Source of the DNA: Euleptes europaea
Lineage: Eukaryota > Chordata > Lepidosauria > Squamata > Sphaerodactylidae
Length of the DNA stretch: 64,000 nucleotides
NCBI RefSeq assembly: GCF_029931775.1
Contig: NC_079321.1
Coordinates: forward strand, 13,226,501-13,290,500
Direction: 5' to 3'
Shown here: piece after piece, positions 10,392 through 22,330 of the stretch
Position numbering within the stretch: position 1 is the first letter of the stretch
Layout: each line of letters begins with the position of its first letter
Made by a program: the position numbers and the translations under genes
Notes under the pieces: generated by a model
Database searches by the model: none
Told to the model about the DNA's origin: nothing
What the model saw: only the letters and a program-made list of their open reading frames with translations

Positions 10392-13070
10392 CCCCCAATC
10401 CAGCACCAGTGGCCATGGGGGACCTGGCAACCCTACCTACAAATGAAAAGTCAACTCACTGGGGGTATAAAGTTCTTACTAGCACTGGTGCCAGTTCTCC
10501 ACTCATACAGAATTATGAATGTAGGGGGAGCTCGGAAAAACGTCGTCTCTCCCCTACAGCCTTTAGTGGTAAGGTCCACTCTACCACTTCAATGCTCTGC
10601 CGTCTCATGCCTCTGCATATCTCGATATGAACTTCTCTTGCGTTGCAAGATGGAGCGGCGCTTCGCAGTCAGATAACGCAGTGAGAATACACAGAACCAG
10701 GGAGTCCACTTCACTCACGCTGCTGTGAAGTCTCGCTGTGAGCTCCAAGATAGTCCAACGTGTCAGGACTCTCCGCGTTTGAACCAGTTTATGGCGGCAG
10801 CCTTCGTGATATTAGAAATTAACAAGCTATGCATGCTAATTCCTAAAATAATCTGTAGGGGGTAGGCTCTTTATGTGTTGCTCATTCTAATAAAAAAGCA
10901 TTCGTTACATTCTGGAACCAGCTAACCTTGGGCAATTAATAGTTATTAAATGCGTTCAATCGGCCTCATCATTAGCAGCATTGTAATTGGAGGTGGGGAC
11001 GGCTAGCTTATCAGAGCCGCTCTGAAAAACTTCTGCCTATTTTGGTTCTTCTGTCTGAAGCGTTGTCATTCAGTGTATGTCAGAACATCTGATGCCAGAA
11101 GAATTCAGAGTGATTCATAGTCTTTATAGGAGCTCAGCTGTGTACTCTTTATTGCACCAACCCACAGTCTGTTTTACGTGATGAAGCAGATTGATGAAGA
11201 CAGGAACGACGTGGTGGAATCATGAAAGGAACGTCTGAGCGGAAATGCTCCCAACTGTAGGTGGATTCTCTCCCGTATGTGATGGCAGGCAGGTAAGGAG
11301 ACCAGCTCTGTTCTCCCTGCGGGCGCCAAGAGGGAAGGAGGAGAATCACACGTACAGCGACTCCAAACAAGGCCACAACTTTTGTGCGGCAGCTTTCCGA
11401 AAACGTTGGTGATGCGGTAGCTGGGGACTGCAGACAAGGCTGACAGAAAATGCAATAAAAGAACCACAGCTGCAGGGATGGGAGAAGGCTGTGGTCAAAA
11501 TAAAAAGTGAGTTAAAAATGGAGGCAAAAAATGTGTGTGTGTGTGGGGAATATCACCGACTCCTATTTGGAAAGAATTGCAGCAAAAAACCCCAAAACAA
11601 AGAACAACCCCCGCAAGAAAATTAATACAGAAAGAAGAACCAGAATCTCCAAACCTGTTTGCGCTGAAAAGGAATTCTCCCTATGACTGACTGACCTCAC
11701 CTGGGCAATTTCTACATAGGTTACTGGCCCCAGTTTAGATGTTGTTGGGAAGTGGAGTTTTTTTTCCTGCTTCCCCACAGTATCGTGTTCCCAGTGTTTC
11801 CCTGGCCGTTCTCTGATCTTCCCCACATCTGCTTTTCTCTGAGGTTTTAGGAAAGATCGCCCAAAGCTGATAATGTTGAGATTTTCCCGGTCATACCCAC
11901 ACCTTCTTTGCCAACAGGGTCTTTTTTTAAAAAAAATGAGAATTGAATATCTTTATATTGCTATAGTGATATAACAATCTGTAGCAGGTTCACTGAATTT
12001 CCCAGCTTTGGTTAATTTTTTTTAAAGCAAGCCTCTAGCCTTTTTTGTTATGGAGATATAAGAGGAAAGACATATCTCCAAGATGAAAGGAATTAAGAGA
12101 TATTTTTTAAAGTGACAGCTTAGAATTCAGAGAATCTGATACAGATTGTTATAACAAGATGCAATTGCTGATTAAAAACAGTCAAACTGAAAACACTGCT
12201 AGCATGGATGGGTGGGTGACGGCCGCTGCTGGGGAATTTGGGCAGGGAAACTTACCATGTGGAAGACCTGCTGCTGCTGCATTGTATTGGTGGCAGCAGG
12301 GAAACCACACAAGCCTGTCCCCACGGGGAAAACGTTCTAGACATCAACAAAAAAGGCAAGTCTCTAGAGGCTTCTGACCCATCTTCAAGCCCCAAACCCA
12401 CTGGGTAAAAGACCCGTCCTATAGGAACAAGCCATAACAGAGATTAGATTGCCTTGGACTCGTGGGGGGGGTGGGGGGGGTGCTGCCCCAACTGTGGAGC
12501 TCCTTCCACCAGGAAGTGAGGCTGGCACTAACCCCGCAGATCTTCCAGAAAACTTTTTTCCCCCTCTGGCAGGCTAGAGTGGTATTGCAGTGGTATGGTG
12601 GCTGTTACCTGTCACTGGTTTATTTTACTTGTATGCTACTTTATCTAGCTTCACAAGTTAAGGTGAATTTTATAGGAATGATTTGACCTGGTTTTAAGGC
12701 AACGCTCCTTTGAGTGCCTTCGGGTGGGAACACAAGTGTGGTGCCGTGGTGCGAGAGAGGGAGAACAGGGCTCAGTCTTCAATTTAATGGGTGGCCGTAA
12801 CAAACAACTTCCTGAAAACCTAATTTAGCTAAAAGGGCTGCATCAGAAATGAAACTGGACACTCCTCCTGGTAACCATTTTCCTTGGATATAATGTGATA
12901 AAATAAGTACGTGCATGGATTATGGCACCTGGACTACCAATTCAAATGTTGCCACAATTTTTCTTTACATATTGAGAGCACAAGATAGAATGAAAGGATA
13001 CATTGGAAGGCATCATGATCACAGCCCATCCCCTGATCTTTTTGATTTGAAATGATCATGAGGAGTTATA
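10392..13070. other. No gene recognised
   Basis: 2.7 kb without recognisable coding exons or repeat families. Contains a short TG-run (11532-11544) and a G-rich tract (12465-12480). Confidence 0.5.
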
Positions 13071-13073
13071 GCA

Positions 13074-13353
13074 TAGGTAAAGGTAATCAAGCACCGGCTC
13101 ATTCCTGACCCATGGGGTGATGTCACATCCCGACGTTTACTAGGCAGACTGTTTTACGGGGTAGTTTGCCAGTGCCTTCCCCAGTCATCTTCCCTTTACC
13201 CCCAGCAAGCTGGGTACTCATTTTACTGACCTCGGAAGGATAGAAGGCTGAGTCAACCTTGAGCCGGCTACCTGAAACCGACTTCTGTTGGGATCGAACT
13301 CAGGTCATAAGAGCTTTTGACTGCAGTTTACCACTCTGCGTCACGGGGCTCCT
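13074..13353 (-). repeat. tRNA-derived SINE (family D)
   Basis: On the minus strand it starts GGAGCCCCGTGACGCAGAGT, has a B-box-like GAGTTCGATCCCAAC, then GGGGAAGGCACTGGCAAAC and ends in TTACCTTTACCTA. A partial copy is at 53837-53977. Confidence 0.85.
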
Positions 13354-13482
13354 GTTATACGTTTAGGAAAGTACAAAACCTTCACAGTTAGCAACGCCTA
13401 TGTTAACAAGCTTTTAAACAAACTAAAAATCTTTGCTGCAAATTCCTTCATAATTTAGAACAGAACCACTTTTTAAAAAGTT

Positions 13483-14233
13483 TTTATTTGTATAATTCAG
13501 TACAGAATATTAAAATTTTTAAAAAAGAACTCACAATATGCATGGAAATAATTTCTGTTCTTAAAGTGCAAAGCCATTTAGAACTAGTTCTTGCAAGATT
13601 GTCGGACTTCTCTTTTGTTTAAACCCACGTTTAGATTATAACCCTAAAAGCCCTCTTCTTGGAAGACCACACTGCTTTCTTGGCACATTCAGGATTATAA
13701 TTTGACATTTTGGATTTCACTGCAGCTATACAGAGGACATTGGTTAAACAAGGCCACCAAGATAAAACTCTGCATAAAGACCCTTTCTTTTATGTTTAAA
13801 AAAAGTAGTCAAATAGTGATGAGGACATAATAGTTATATCATCAGAACACCTTGAAAGATTGTGGTATGTCCTCTTCTTAAGCAGATAACAGTTTCAGAA
13901 TGATTAACTGCCCTGTTGCTGTAATGCTTGGATTTAAAAAACGAAGTAATGGTGCCTTCTTGGCCTCAGAGGGATTAAATTGCTTTAAACTCACACTCCA
14001 GGTTAACGTGTCCTTAGACTGATTTCTAAGAAGCTGAGGAATATTTTAGCTACTGCGTAAAAGAAGAACCAGTCTAGATTAAATGGAGAGAAACCCCAAA
14101 ACAACAGCAACTCCCTTTTTCTGAAATGCATTTCAAAGCTTTCTTTCATCCCCACACTTACTCTTAAAGCAGACAACGAATCTCTTGCATTAGATATGTC
14201 AAGTATCTCTTTCCCTGCTAAATAAAACCTCAT
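13483..14233 (-). other. LIG4: Probable LIG4 3'UTR with candidate polyadenylation signal
   Basis: Repeat-free DNA continues about 750 bases past the LIG4 stop. The first AATAAA on the minus strand that I see is at 13483-13488. The end of the transcript is inferred, not shown; longer alternative ends are possible. Confidence 0.4.
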
Positions 14234-16972
14234 TTAAATTATGTAATCATCTTCATTTTGTAACTTCCCAGCTTTTATGGAATCCTTTACCCACTGTTCG
14301 GACAGGATTTTAAACTTCCTTTCAAACGTTCGTCTGACTGCCTTTATCTCCTTTACCCGGCCACGATCCTCCCCCACAATTACGTGGGACACCCCTTCCT
14401 CCAGCTGCGAGGCGACTCTCGCTCCGTGAAAGCGAAGCATCAACGCTCCAGTTAACAGACTCATCCGATTAATTTTGTCTCTTGGATCGCCTGCTTCGTT
14501 GGGGATGCCAAGGTAAATGGTGTACTGCCTGAACATACTGAGCGGAGAGCCATTCCAGGAATAGCGCTCTTCTATGTCAGCAATCGCATCCCGAGAGAGC
14601 TCCTCCCTCAAATTACCCATCCTTGAGAACAACTCCTTTAACTGGGCCACGTCAGTATCGGCGGTGTAACTATCACCGTAGCGGTCGTACTTGCAGGCAA
14701 AGTGTTGTTTAGTTTCCGAGGACATGTGAATCATGAACACGGGCTGCCACGGTACAAACGCCTGCCTTTCAAAGCACTGCAAAAGCCACTCGGCCTTCAC
14801 AACATCATACTTGTTGGAAGAAATAATATTTTTAACCCGGATGTTCTCAGTCCCTACAACAACACAGTACGTGTCGGGACCTGGGTTTTGTACTACACTT
14901 CCACCAAATTCGGCTATTTTGCTTTCTAGCTCATTTTTTGAACAGTTTTCAGTCCCAGTCATAACACAAAACTCAACATCTTCAAATATGCTGGAAAGTC
15001 TGCTGACGTTAGAAAGATCAGGGGCTTTAAAACTATCCATTACTCCAATTATTTTCTTAACCTTGGGCATAGTTTTACGTTTTTTCTCTTGCGGCGCATT
15101 GTGGCCAATATCAAGGTGCTTCGATGCTAGTTTTCCTGAAGCTTTACCTCTGAACTGTTCTAAAAGGTCAAGAGTCATACATTCATACCATTCTTTATCC
15201 TCTCTGATCTTTTCAATCCGGGGGAAACGCAACGTACAATCGGTTTTGTACATATCGCTACTAACAATCTCTGCCGCTTTCACTTGAACAATGACTGAAT
15301 TACAAGGTTCAATATATACCTCCGGTTTCTCTGTCCCACACAAGATATTACAAGGAGGATCCTTTTTACGATACGGTTTCCAGTGGTTGGCTAACTTCAA
15401 GCCAAGATCATACAGCTCTTTCATGGTGTAGCCAGAACCAACGCGGCAAATGGAATGGAACACAGATGGTTTTTCACCGGGTGGAGGCACCTCAGCAACC
15501 GCACACAAAAAATGGGACATCATGCCACCTCGAAGGCCTTTTCCCCAGTAGCCCCCAACAATTAAAAGGTCTAGCTCATCTATCAGCCCACTGACATACT
15601 CTGGTTTGATCTTCAGCCATCCTTCTCCACGCTTATCTGGCTTGTAAACCGATGTGGGGTCTTTGACCACAATTCCTTCTTCCCTGTTATCTATAGCTTC
15701 ATTTAGAGCATCTATAACTTCTTTCCGGGTGCTAGCTTGACGCTTAAGAATGACCTGTATTCGACCTGTTATTGGGGTAAAAAGTTTATTCAGTATCTCG
15801 TACCTTTTGCTCAACATCTCATGACCCAACTTCTGGCTGTTCACCATTAGAACGTCAAACACACAGAAACACGTCTGCAATTCAGAATCATCCACCATCC
15901 TTTTGATGTCAAATTTGCTTCCCTTCTGCATGAAGGTTTGTGTGGTGGGGTCGTAGGCCATCATTTCGCCATCCAGAATGCAGTTCTGAACATTCTTTCG
16001 GAAAACGTTATGAATGAACGGCGTCAACGAACCTTCGAGGGGAGACGCCCCAAACTGCTGAGTATAATCATATCCATTTCGCGAGAAATACTTGTACACA
16101 TCCCCATCTTTGTGCATCTGTATTCGCTCACCATCCAGCTTGGTTTCGATGTAGAAACTCTGATGGTTCATTTGTTTTTCAATTTGCGGTATATTGGCAA
16201 TTGCAGCAAGCATTGGCTTAAAGGCGGAAAACAGCGAAATGGAAACGTCGCTAAGGGATGCAGAGGGATCATGCAATTGCCGGCAAACCTTCTCTAGATC
16301 GGTCGTGACGCTGTACAACTCTGAAGCATCAGGATGGAAGATGGAAAATAAAGTTTGTTGGCTGACGCCCAGTTTCAAGTCCTTTATGATCATTCTGATC
16401 AGCCACTTCTGTTCTAGTGCTGAGCTCTGAGTTATTAACTGCAGAAGAGACTTCTTGACCAGATCCTTCCTTTTAGCAGCGTTATTGGTAGAAACTGAAT
16501 CTAGAAGAACGTTTACTTGCTGTATGGTCAACTGACCTTGCTTGATGCATCTTGGCTTCAGCACAAAATAGGCTATTGTAGCAAAATCTCCAGCATCTCC
16601 CCGTGAGCCAGCAGGTGTTCGATAATTTAAAAGTTTTAAAGAATCTTTTCCCTCTTTGGGTAAGTTTAGCAGTTCAATGTAGAGCTTAGCCAGCATAATT
16701 TCTTTAATTCCATAAGCCATTCTCTCTCTTTCCAGTTGTGGAAGAATAAGTCTCATAGCAGGATAAAAAGAGTCTGTCACGTCCTTTTCATCTTTATGCA
16801 GGGCATCGTGAAATTTCCTCCAGGAATCTAAAAAATCTTTGAAGTACTTTGTTTTCTCCGGCCGGGATTTACATTTCTGTATTTGTTCTAGAATTGAGCA
16901 GAGGTCTGCAAAAGGGACTTGTGATGCCACAGTCACTTGTGAGGGAGAATGTGAAGTAGGGATGGAAGACAT
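14234..16972 (-). CDS. LIG4: DNA ligase IV, complete single-exon coding region
   Basis: ATP-dependent DNA ligase that, with XRCC4 and XLF, seals double-strand breaks in nuclear non-homologous end joining and V(D)J recombination. The 912-residue product aligns with human LIG4 (911 aa, from memory) almost throughout: N-terminal DNA-binding domain (about 1-240), adenylation domain with motif I KLDGER (nucleophilic Lys near residue 278), EEGIVVK and [11 protein letters not shown] motifs, OB fold, BRCT1 (about 659-748), the XRCC4-binding linker ([12 protein letters not shown]... YGDSY), and BRCT2 at the C-terminus (RFHGARV... [11 protein letters not shown]). An upstream in-frame ATG at 17009-17011 lies on the intron side of a splice acceptor (16995-16996), so I start at 16972. 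A coding region within one exon is usual for vertebrate LIG4. No internal stops; it looks functional. BRCT2 shows a short divergent stretch relative to human ([15 protein letters not shown]). Confidence 0.98.
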   Translation of the reverse strand: MSSIPTSHSPSQVTVASQVPFADLCSILEQIQKCKSRPEKTKYFKDFLDSWRKFHDALHKDEKDVTDSFYPAMRLILPQLERERMAYGIKEIMLAKLYIELLNLPKEGKDSLKLLNYRTPAGSRGDAGDFATIAYFVLKPRCIKQGQLTIQQVNVLLDSVSTNNAAKRKDLVKKSLLQLITQSSALEQKWLIRMIIKDLKLGVSQQTLFSIFHPDASELYSVTTDLEKVCRQLHDPSASLSDVSISLFSAFKPMLAAIANIPQIEKQMNHQSFYIETKLDGERIQMHKDGDVYKYFSRNGYDYTQQFGASPLEGSLTPFIHNVFRKNVQNCILDGEMMAYDPTTQTFMQKGSKFDIKRMVDDSELQTCFCVFDVLMVNSQKLGHEMLSKRYEILNKLFTPITGRIQVILKRQASTRKEVIDALNEAIDNREEGIVVKDPTSVYKPDKRGEGWLKIKPEYVSGLIDELDLLIVGGYWGKGLRGGMMSHFLCAVAEVPPPGEKPSVFHSICRVGSGYTMKELYDLGLKLANHWKPYRKKDPPCNILCGTEKPEVYIEPCNSVIVQVKAAEIVSSDMYKTDCTLRFPRIEKIREDKEWYECMTLDLLEQFRGKASGKLASKHLDIGHNAPQEKKRKTMPKVKKIIGVMDSFKAPDLSNVSRLSSIFEDVEFCVMTGTENCSKNELESKIAEFGGSVVQNPGPDTYCVVVGTENIRVKNIISSNKYDVVKAEWLLQCFERQAFVPWQPVFMIHMSSETKQHFACKYDRYGDSYTADTDVAQLKELFSRMGNLREELSRDAIADIEERYSWNGSPLSMFRQYTIYLGIPNEAGDPRDKINRMSLLTGALMLRFHGARVASQLEEGVSHVIVGEDRGRVKEIKAVRRTFERKFKILSEQWVKDSIKAGKLQNEDDYII

Positions 16973-16994
16973 CTCAGTCCTCTCCTCTCTTCTG
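16973..16994 (-). other. LIG4: LIG4 5'UTR part of the coding exon, with NAGNAG acceptor
   Basis: On the minus strand TTTTGTTCTTGCAG is followed by CAGAAGAGAGGAGAGGACTGAG and the ATG. A pyrimidine-rich tract ending in GCAGCAG is a tandem (NAGNAG) acceptor; the exon begins at 16994 or, with the second AG, at 16991. Either choice alters only the untranslated leader. Confidence 0.75.
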
Positions 16995-17164
16995 CTGCAA
17001 GAACAAAACAATAAAGTATGTCAAACTTTCATTTCTATTCACTAAAATTCTTCCAGCCTTTCACAACTTTTCCTAGAGTTGTAGCAAAAGAAGTAAGTCC
17101 TGCTGTATTCCATAGAGTTCATTTCCCAATAAATGTGGAAAACACTACAGTGCGATCTTAAGCA

Positions 17165-17445
17165 GAGTTTTTGTTTTTTTGCTGTCAAGTCACAGCTGAC
17201 TTATGGCGACCCTGCAGGGTTTTCAAGGCAAGAGATGTTCAGATGTGGTTTGCCATTGCCTGCCTCCATGTCACATCCCTGGTATTCCTTGGAGGTCTCC
17301 CATCCAAATGTTTGCCAGGGTCGAGGTTGAGAGTGTGCGACTGGGCCCAAGGTCACCCAACAAGTTTCCATAGCACAGTGGGGAACTGAACCTGGGTTTC
17401 CCAGATCCTAGTCCGACATCTTAACCACTACACCATGCTGGCTTT
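17165..17445 (-). repeat. Composite tRNA/5S-rRNA SINE with Bov-B tail (family C)
   Basis: Reading the minus strand: tRNA-like head AGCCAGCATGGTGTAGTGGT, B-box-like GGTTCAGTTCCCC, then a 5S-rRNA-like stretch (ATTTGGATGGGAGACC), and a tail GGGTCGCCATAAGTCAGCTG TGACTTGACAGCA shared with Bov-B. Lies in the LIG4 5' intron. Confidence 0.9.
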
Positions 17446-17519
17446 CTAAGCAGAGTAACACCCTTCTATTTAAGTCATGAAGACTTCATGTTTAAAACGA
17501 ACTAAATTTTATTGTTATT

Positions 17520-17811
17520 CGGTTCTTGTAGGTTTTCCGGGCGGTGTGACTGTGGTCTTGGTATTTTCTTTCCTGACGTTTCGCCAGCAGCTGTGGCAGG
17601 CATCTTCAGAGGAGTAACACTGAAGGACAGTGTCAGAGTGAAGGACAGAGGAGTAACACTGAGAGACACTGTCCTTCAGTGTTACTCCTCTGAAGATGCC
17701 TGCCACAGCTGCTGGCGAAACATCAGGAAAGAAAATACCAAGACCATGGTCACATAGCCCGGAAAACCTACAAAAACCGATGAACTCTGACCGTGAAAGC
17801 CTTCGACAATA
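17520..17811. mobile_element. Penelope-like element, head-to-head palindrome with two hammerhead-like cores
   Basis: The two ~115-nt arms are reverse complements (GAAGATGCCTGCCACAGCTG and its mirror). Exact 12-bp target duplication TTTATTGTTATT at 17508-17519 and 17812-17823. Each arm holds CTGAAGA - GCCTGC stem - GAAAC, a hammerhead-type core (17690-17721 plus; 17578-17609 minus). Confidence 0.85.
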
Positions 17812-18515
17812 TTTATTGTTATTGTTCTGCCACAATAGTGCATTAAAGGTCAGCCTAATGACTTTGGAACCTGCTGTAATACACAGTCACACGCAGCCTG
17901 ATCCTATGTATGTTTCCTTGGAAATTAATCTTTCTACCATCAGTGGGACATACCCCCATGTAGGCATATATAGGATCACAGCTGCAACCCCAGACTACAC
18001 TAAGGTTCAAGTAAATTGCACAGGCAAAGCATAACACGGCTTGAAACTTGTGGACTAGTACAGATAGGGTACCACCCATACAAGAAGACTAACACTTAAT
18101 AGCAGCTCTCTGCTTTATTGCTACTGGATGCTATTCTGCTTGATTCTTTTCTCAGCATTAATTTGCCTCTACTTCTGGAGTTCTTCACTGCAAGAAAATA
18201 TGAAACTAAACGGAGAGTAAAAGGTGATTTGTTAGTTTGCTCAATATTGAAATACATAGCTATCCTAATCTGTTCCTGGTAGCTTATGCAGAACAATATG
18301 CACGTATAAAACCATTAGTTTAAAACCTCAGTCTAAACATATTTAACAATTTTAGCACCCCTTTCAAAAAAAAAAATCCTCCCAATTTACATTTTAAAAA
18401 ATTTCAGCAAACTGTATAAAAAAATGAAAGCCTGTGTGATAAAGTGGACCTTACGTCTTTTCTGCTAAAGGGAGGTAAAGAGAAATCTCCACATTGCTCA
18501 CTCTAGAGTCTGCTG

Positions 18516-19232
18516 TCCAAACACTGAACATGAGTCAGCAGTGTGATGTAGCTAAAAAGGCAAATGCGGTCTTGGGCTGCATCAGCAGAAGTATAGTGTC
18601 CAGATCACGTGAAGTGATGGTATCGCTTTACTCTGCTCTGGTTAGACCTCACCTAGAGTACTGTGTTCAGTTTTGGGCACCACAATTTAAGAAAGATGTA
18701 GACAAGTTGGAACGTGTCCAGAAGAAGGCAACAAGGATGGTGAGGGGTCTGGAGACCACGTCCTATGAGGATAGGTTGAAGGAGCTGGGTATGTTTAGCC
18801 TGAAGAGGAGAAGACTGAGAGGGGATATGATAACCATCTTCAAGTACTTGAAAGGCTGTCATAGACAGGATGGTGCCGAGTTGTTTTCTGTTGCCCCAGG
18901 AGGTCGGACCAGAACCAATGGGTTGAAATTAAATCAAGAGAGTTTCCGTCTAGATATTAGGAAGAATTTTCTAACAGAGCAGTTCCTCAGTGGAACAGGC
19001 TTCCTCAGGAGGTGGTGAGCTCTCCTTCCCTGGAGGTTTTTAAGAAGAGGTTAGATGGCCATTTGTCAGCAATGCTGATTCTGTGACCGTAGGCAGATGG
19101 TGAGAGGGAGGGCATCTTGGCCATCTTCTGGTCACTAAGGGTGTGGGGAGGGAAGGTAGTTGAGAATGTCCTGCATTATGCAGGGGGTTGGACTAGATGA
19201 CCCTGGTGGTCCCTTCCAAGTCTATGATTCTG
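18516..19232 (+). mobile_element. CR1-type LINE, 3' end
   Basis: A long frame (18494-19018) encodes [66 protein letters not shown] and KYLKGCH, the C-terminus of CR1 reverse transcriptase. It ends in the CR1 3' terminus (TCTATGATTCTG). The least decayed CR1 piece in the window. Confidence 0.93.
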
Positions 19233-20051
19233 TTATCAGTGGAGTCAAACCACCTTAAATGTTGACAGTCACGTACAGGGAGATGAACTTTATGAGCTAA
19301 ATAGGTTTCAGGCTGTGAACTAGGGAGCACAGAGGTTAACTGCAGCAGCAGCCCTGAGGAAGGGAGATTTGTCCTAAATGGTATAGGTGGAATTGTGGTA
19401 TCTGAAGGACTACCTGATCGCTTAAATCTTTGCTGAAGGTGTTTGGTAACCGAGGAAAAGTTCTTTTGGTGGTGATCATATCTCTTGCGCCTCCAGCCAC
19501 CCACCCATCTACCCAGAGGTCTGCCTGGGACTTTCCCTGTTGGATTTTTGGTTAACTTTGATTCCTGGCAAGTTATATTTTGTGGGCTGAAATATGATTT
19601 ATTGTTTTTGTGTTGTCTTATTGTGGAATTTTATTATTTTAATTGCTTCTAAGAATGTTTGTGATTAGGTGAGCTGCTTTGAACAATGCTTTCTTGAAAA
19701 ACAGAAATATTTTAAAACCAACAGCCCCCTTCTTCTTAGAGGGCTGTTTTTGAATTAAAAACGATCTCCTATAAAGCAGATAAAGGGAATGTACATCATT
19801 CTTTCCCCTGTACTGCTGTGATAAATCTGAAAGTCCTACAAACCTGTATTTCTCTTTTTAAAAAGATTGGCCACAAATCTCCCAGAACTGCTTTATGGTG
19901 ATTGCTTTATGGTATCACGGATGATTGCTAACTACACAGCAGCAGACACAACACAGGACGCTGCAGTTATCATAACGACTTTCTGTTCCCACCTACCCTA
20001 CCCATAGGAAAACCACCTCTAGATTTCAGTGCAAAGTTAGAGTAAAACACA
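19233..20051. other. No recognised feature (LIG4 5' intron)
   Basis: Unassigned intronic sequence. Confidence 0.45.
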
Positions 20052-20482
20052 TAGAGCCCATTTCTGAAGGGGGCAAAGTTCCTTAAGAACCGGCGTGACC
20101 CTGTGCCAGTGTATGTGCCACCTTATCATGGAATAAGGTGGTACCTTTGCCGGCACAGGGGCAAACATGCAGTTGTCCAGGAGCCACCAGTCCCCACTGC
20201 TAGTGCAGCCATGCCGGCAGGGCTTTCCCAGAAGGGAAAGCCCGCATTGGCATGGAGGGGTTTCCCAGGGTGTTCCTGGGGGAGGAGCTGCCATCAGGCA
20301 GCTTCCTCACCGTTTTCGCCCTGGGAACGCCTTCTTGCACTGCAGCGGTGCTGCAATGGGGGATTCCTCCCTTTTTTAAACCTCTATTTTTGCCTCCGCA
20401 GAAGTTGCGAAGCCTCTGAGGAGGTGGCGCAGCTGTGTTGCTCCAGGCCGCTGTGTATCTGCGCCCCCTTCAGGATTGGGCT
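20052..20482. mobile_element. Candidate MITE with imperfect terminal inverted repeats
   Basis: Left AGCCCATTTCTGAAGGGGGC and right GCCCCCTTCAGGATTGGGCT are imperfect inverted repeats bounding a GC-rich ~420-bp unit inside AT-rich intron. No clear duplication found. Confidence 0.5.
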
Positions 20483-21478
20483 GTTATTCAACCAAAGATC
20501 TAATCAGTATCATGATACTGATTATGTTCATATAGCAATTTTGTAAATGAGTAAGAATGAGAGTCACCGTATTTTCCACACAAAGTAAAACCTAAGTTAG
20601 ACATAGCACGAAGTCTTTGCTTACACCAGTGTGCGTGTGTACGTATACTGCTGTTCAAGTAAAAGTATGCTGAAATCTCAGATTTCTTCAGCATCCTAAA
20701 GGAAAAGAGACAAGAAAGAGAGGTGCATCCAAACTAGCAGGACCATTTCTACACAAGAGAATTTTTAACTCGTGTATAGAAGAAGGGTACGTGGAACCAA
20801 TGCTCTGTAAGGCTTTTCGTTAATTAAAAATATTACATGCTACCTCTCCACCAAAACATCTGAGGTGGTTCACAATATAATAAATAGCTGTAACATACCA
20901 GCCACTAGCTCTCATAAAAACAAATTCATCAACTATAATACTAATTTTAGAACAATAACAACCTTTAACTAGCAAACGTGGATAGGATTTCTGCTGTTTC
21001 CGTATATGTGGCGGAGTTCCTGGCAATTGTTATTAAAAACAAAAACAAGAGGGTAAGGAAATAAATAATATAAAAACCAACTGAGAATCTACAGACACTG
21101 GGAAACAATACATAAAAGGGTGCTGGTGTTAGCTGTGCTGTGCGATAAATACTGGTTCTCACTTGTCGTCTGGAAGAATGAATTATGGCTAAGATTAGTT
21201 ATATTGTCATATGTGAGACACTTTTGAGCGAGTATGGAGTTTTATGCACTTTTGTTGTTACCATTATCATGCCAATAAAGGTGACTGAAACTGAACTAGC
21301 AAACAGCAACAAACCAAAAACACAAAAGGATAAAACACTGCACGAACACCACGCGCTCTAAAATGGCTTTCCTTGCTATCTGTGGGATTCTCAGTCCATA
21401 ACTAACAGAACACGCTTCCCATATTTTCATCCTCTCCACCTGCTAAAGTGCTTAAGGACAGCTGTGCGTGATCATTCT
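20483..21478. other. No recognised feature (LIG4 5' intron)
   Basis: AT-rich unassigned sequence. Confidence 0.45.
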
Positions 21479-21673
21479 TAGGGTTACCAAGATGGGGCTC
21501 GGAGTTCTCTGAGAATTACAGACTACAGACATCAGTTTCCCTGGAGGAAATGGCAGTGCTAGCTGGTGGACTGTGGGGTACCCACATCCCTGTTGAGTGT
21601 TCTCTCCTCCACCCCTCCCTAGACACCACCCCCAAATCTCGAGGAATTTTCCAACTGAGAAATGGCAGGCCTA
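21479..21673. mobile_element. hAT-type MITE, diverged subfamily
   Basis: TAGGGTTACCAAGATGGGG ... AATGGCAGGCCTA with CAGTTTCCCTGGAGGAAATG block. Confidence 0.65.
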
Positions 21674-21840
21674 TTTATAGCCCACCTTTCTCATTGTCAC
21701 TGAGACCCTGTGAGGTAGGCTAGCTAGAGAGACAGAGACTTGCCTAAAGTCAGCAGAGGAGCTTCATGGTGAGCAGGGATTCGAACTCGCGCCTCCTAAG
21801 TCGTAGCTCAACACCCTAACCACTGTGCCATACCAGCTCT
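21674..21840 (-). repeat. tRNA-derived SINE relative
   Basis: The minus strand reads GAGAGCTGGTATGGCACAGT then GGATTCGAACTC-type B-box on the opposite orientation, ending TATAAAT. Related in plan to families A and C but diverged. Confidence 0.6.
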
Positions 21841-21857
21841 CTGATAACAAGGGGAGG

Positions 21858-22060
21858 GAGACAGAACTCTGGATTGGGAAATTCCTGAAGATTTGGGAGT
21901 GACACCTGGGGAAGAGCAGCGTTTGGGGAAGGCAGAGACTTCAACAGGGTATGCCATAGAGACCTCCGTCCATTTTCTCCAGGGGAACTGATCTCTATCA
22001 CCTGGAGATTAGCTGTAACTCCAGGAAAACTCCAGGCTCTACCTGGAGGTTGGCAACCTT
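21858..22060. mobile_element. hAT-type MITE, diverged subfamily
   Basis: GGATTGGGAAATTCCTGAAG ... CTACCTGGAGGTTGGCAACC with the CCATTTTCTCCAGGGGAACT block. Lies about 130 bp from the CpG island on the LIG4 side. Confidence 0.7.
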
Positions 22061-22166
22061 GGGCATAAGGGGGGGGAAAAACCGGTTCCTAGAGACCCTG
22101 GGATGAATTCCGCAGCGGAAGGTAAAGCCATGCAAGCGCTGGACACTGTGGGTTCTCCCTCCCTAC

Positions 22167-22330
22167 CTTGAGAGGCTTCTACTACATCAGTTTAAAGCAC
22201 TACTTCCGGGTCACACACCTCACAGCGCCCAAAGAGCGAATCGAGCCTTTCCGTCATTAAAATCAACGCAATGACGCTCGCGCAGGCGCGCTCCGCACTT
22301 GCTGCGCCATAATCTCGCCCGCTCTCGCGG
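22167..22330 (-). other. LIG4: Probable LIG4 non-coding first exon
   Basis: On the minus strand CAAG|GTAGGGAGG at 22163-22170 is a good 5' splice site inside the CpG island, with the intron beginning at 22166. It would splice to the acceptor at 16995, giving a 5.2-kb intron in the 5'UTR, as in other vertebrate LIG4 genes. The transcription start is not determined; 22330 is an approximate outer limit. Confidence 0.5.

Noticed and set aside
14733-15287. 184-codon plus-strand open frame
   Set aside because: It is antisense to the conserved LIG4 coding exon and has no family features.
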